A stretch of 64,000 bases of DNA, taken from NCBI GenBank assembly GCA_963727075.1, contig CAVSET010000006.1, positions 248,001-312,000 on the forward strand, in the 5' to 3' direction. Shown here one piece after another: positions 63,605-64,000 of the stretch. The notes beneath the pieces are model-generated. The model was given only the letters and a program-made list of their open reading frames with translations, was not told where the DNA came from and ran no database searches. How positions within the stretch are numbered: the first letter of the stretch is position 1; the number at the start of each line of letters is the position of its first letter. This DNA comes from Bog-756 sp963727075 (GTDB lineage Bacteria; Actinomycetota; Acidimicrobiia; Acidimicrobiales; RAAP-2). Position numbers and translations under genes: made by a program.

Positions 63605-63620
63605 CTGACACGGACGTCAG
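63605..63620. promoter_or_regulatory. CTGAC-N6-GTCAG operator-like palindrome
   Basis: CTGAC (63605-63609), acggac, GTCAG (63616-63620). Same arms and spacing as the site at 2265. It lies between the divergent VOC gene (start 63477) and the gene at 63741. Further right a TAGGTT box (63701-63706) and AAGGAGG serve that gene. Confidence 0.35.
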
Positions 63621-63740
63621 CGTACCGCAGGGGACGACCCTCACCCTGGTGTGGGGGCGTCGGCCACCGGTTCGCCAGAGTCGGGTCGGCCAGGGCCGAT
63701 GGTAGGTTCGCGGCGCCCGGGACGACGTCGAAGGAGGAAC

Positions 63741-64000
63741 GTGAGCGGCAGCGATGGGACGGCGGGCCGATCAGATCCCGGCACCTCGTCCGCCGCGGTC
63801 ACCGGCCAGGGGTGGCCACAGGTGAGGCGGGTGGGGCGACGAGCCCGGCGGGAGGTCACCCGAGTGCTCGACGTCCCCTTCGAGCAGCTGGCCCCGCGCC
63901 AGGCGGTCCGGTTGGCCTACAACGTGCTGCTCCGACGAGATCCCGACGAGCCGGCGTGGAGCGAGCAGGCCACCGCCATCACAACCGGCGTGCTCACCCG
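63741..64000 (+). CDS. 5' end of an unidentified gene (DUF4214-like start)
   Basis: GTG 63741 is preceded by AAGGAGG six bases upstream, a textbook ribosome-binding site, and by a TAGGTT box at 63701. The visible 86 codons read through to the window edge. After a polar lead of about 50 residues comes VPFEQLAPRQAVRLAYNVLL, then RRDPDEPAWSEQATAI, which recalls the DUF4214-type helical module (AYxxLLxRxPD) found next to methyltransferase or glycosyltransferase domains. The main domain lies outside the window, so the product is left unassigned. Confidence 0.7.
   Translation, partial: MSGSDGTAGRSDPGTSSAAVTGQGWPQVRRVGRRARREVTRVLDVPFEQLAPRQAVRLAYNVLLRRDPDEPAWSEQATAITTGVLT

Noticed and set aside
1..64000. 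Search for tRNA, rRNA, riboswitches, transposases, integrases and phage genes
   Set aside because: No cloverleaf-like segment, rRNA stretch, known riboswitch core, transposase motif or terminal inverted repeat pair was noticed by eye; a covariance-model scan could still find a small RNA.

Overview
The window is a GC-rich stretch of an actinobacterial chromosome, most likely from the class Acidimicrobiia. The signs are the very high GC content, dense overlapping catabolic operons, many leaderless starts (a TAnnnT box 6-8 bases before ATG or GTG), F420-type (LLM) chemistry, and a secreted protein with the 'GYWLVASDGGVFTFGDA' propeller repeat common in Acidimicrobiia. No rRNA, tRNA, CRISPR array, transposase or phage gene was seen.

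The theme is CoA-dependent degradation of bulky, steroid- or terpenoid-like or branched carboxylic acids. There are eight acyl-CoA dehydrogenase genes (one a double-domain fusion), three CoA ligases, four crotonase genes, three thiolase-family genes, a fused HMG-CoA-synthase-like/DUF35 gene, a free DUF35 gene, a family III CoA-transferase, three cytochromes P450, two small ferredoxins, a Rieske oxygenase, a KstD-like flavoprotein, a GMC oxidoreductase with its small subunit, two SDRs, three amidohydrolases, two VOC proteins and two TetR regulators.

Layout. 1-12 kb: acyl-CoA dehydrogenases, a DMT permease, a copper amine oxidase and a CoA ligase. 12-19.9 kb: DUF35/thiolase pair, GMC oxidoreductase, zinc alcohol dehydrogenase, FGGY kinase, enoyl-CoA hydratase. 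20-23.6 kb: P450 plus a two-gene acyl-CoA dehydrogenase operon. 23.6-31.5 kb: a visibly less GC-rich accessory stretch holding a secreted (alpha/alpha)-barrel-like protein, two decayed genes, a propeller protein, an LLM oxidoreductase and a PAS-GGDEF protein. 33.1-43.4 kb: one long plus-strand operon (ferredoxin, crotonase, ligase, HMGCS-like/DUF35, thiolase, ligase, E1 alpha, E1 beta, free-standing lipoyl domain, crotonase), the best candidate here for an undescribed pathway. 43.4-47.6 kb: KstD-like/pseudo-hydrolase/Rieske operon. 47.7-54.2 kb: TetR, ferredoxin, acyl-CoA dehydrogenase, SDR, CoA-transferase, LmbE-like deacetylase, thiolase. 54.2-64 kb: TetR/P450 divergent pair, 2-hydroxyacid dehydrogenase, SDR, D-aminoacylase-like gene, amidohydrolase-P450 pair, VOC pair, and the start of a further gene.

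About sixteen single-base indels interrupt otherwise well-conserved genes, ten of them between 35 and 43 kb. Most are one extra base, several sit in short homopolymers, and two pairs compensate each other within one gene. Residual sequencing error is the likeliest cause, so those genes are annotated across the break with the position stated. The two broken genes at 26.5-27.3 kb look truly decayed.
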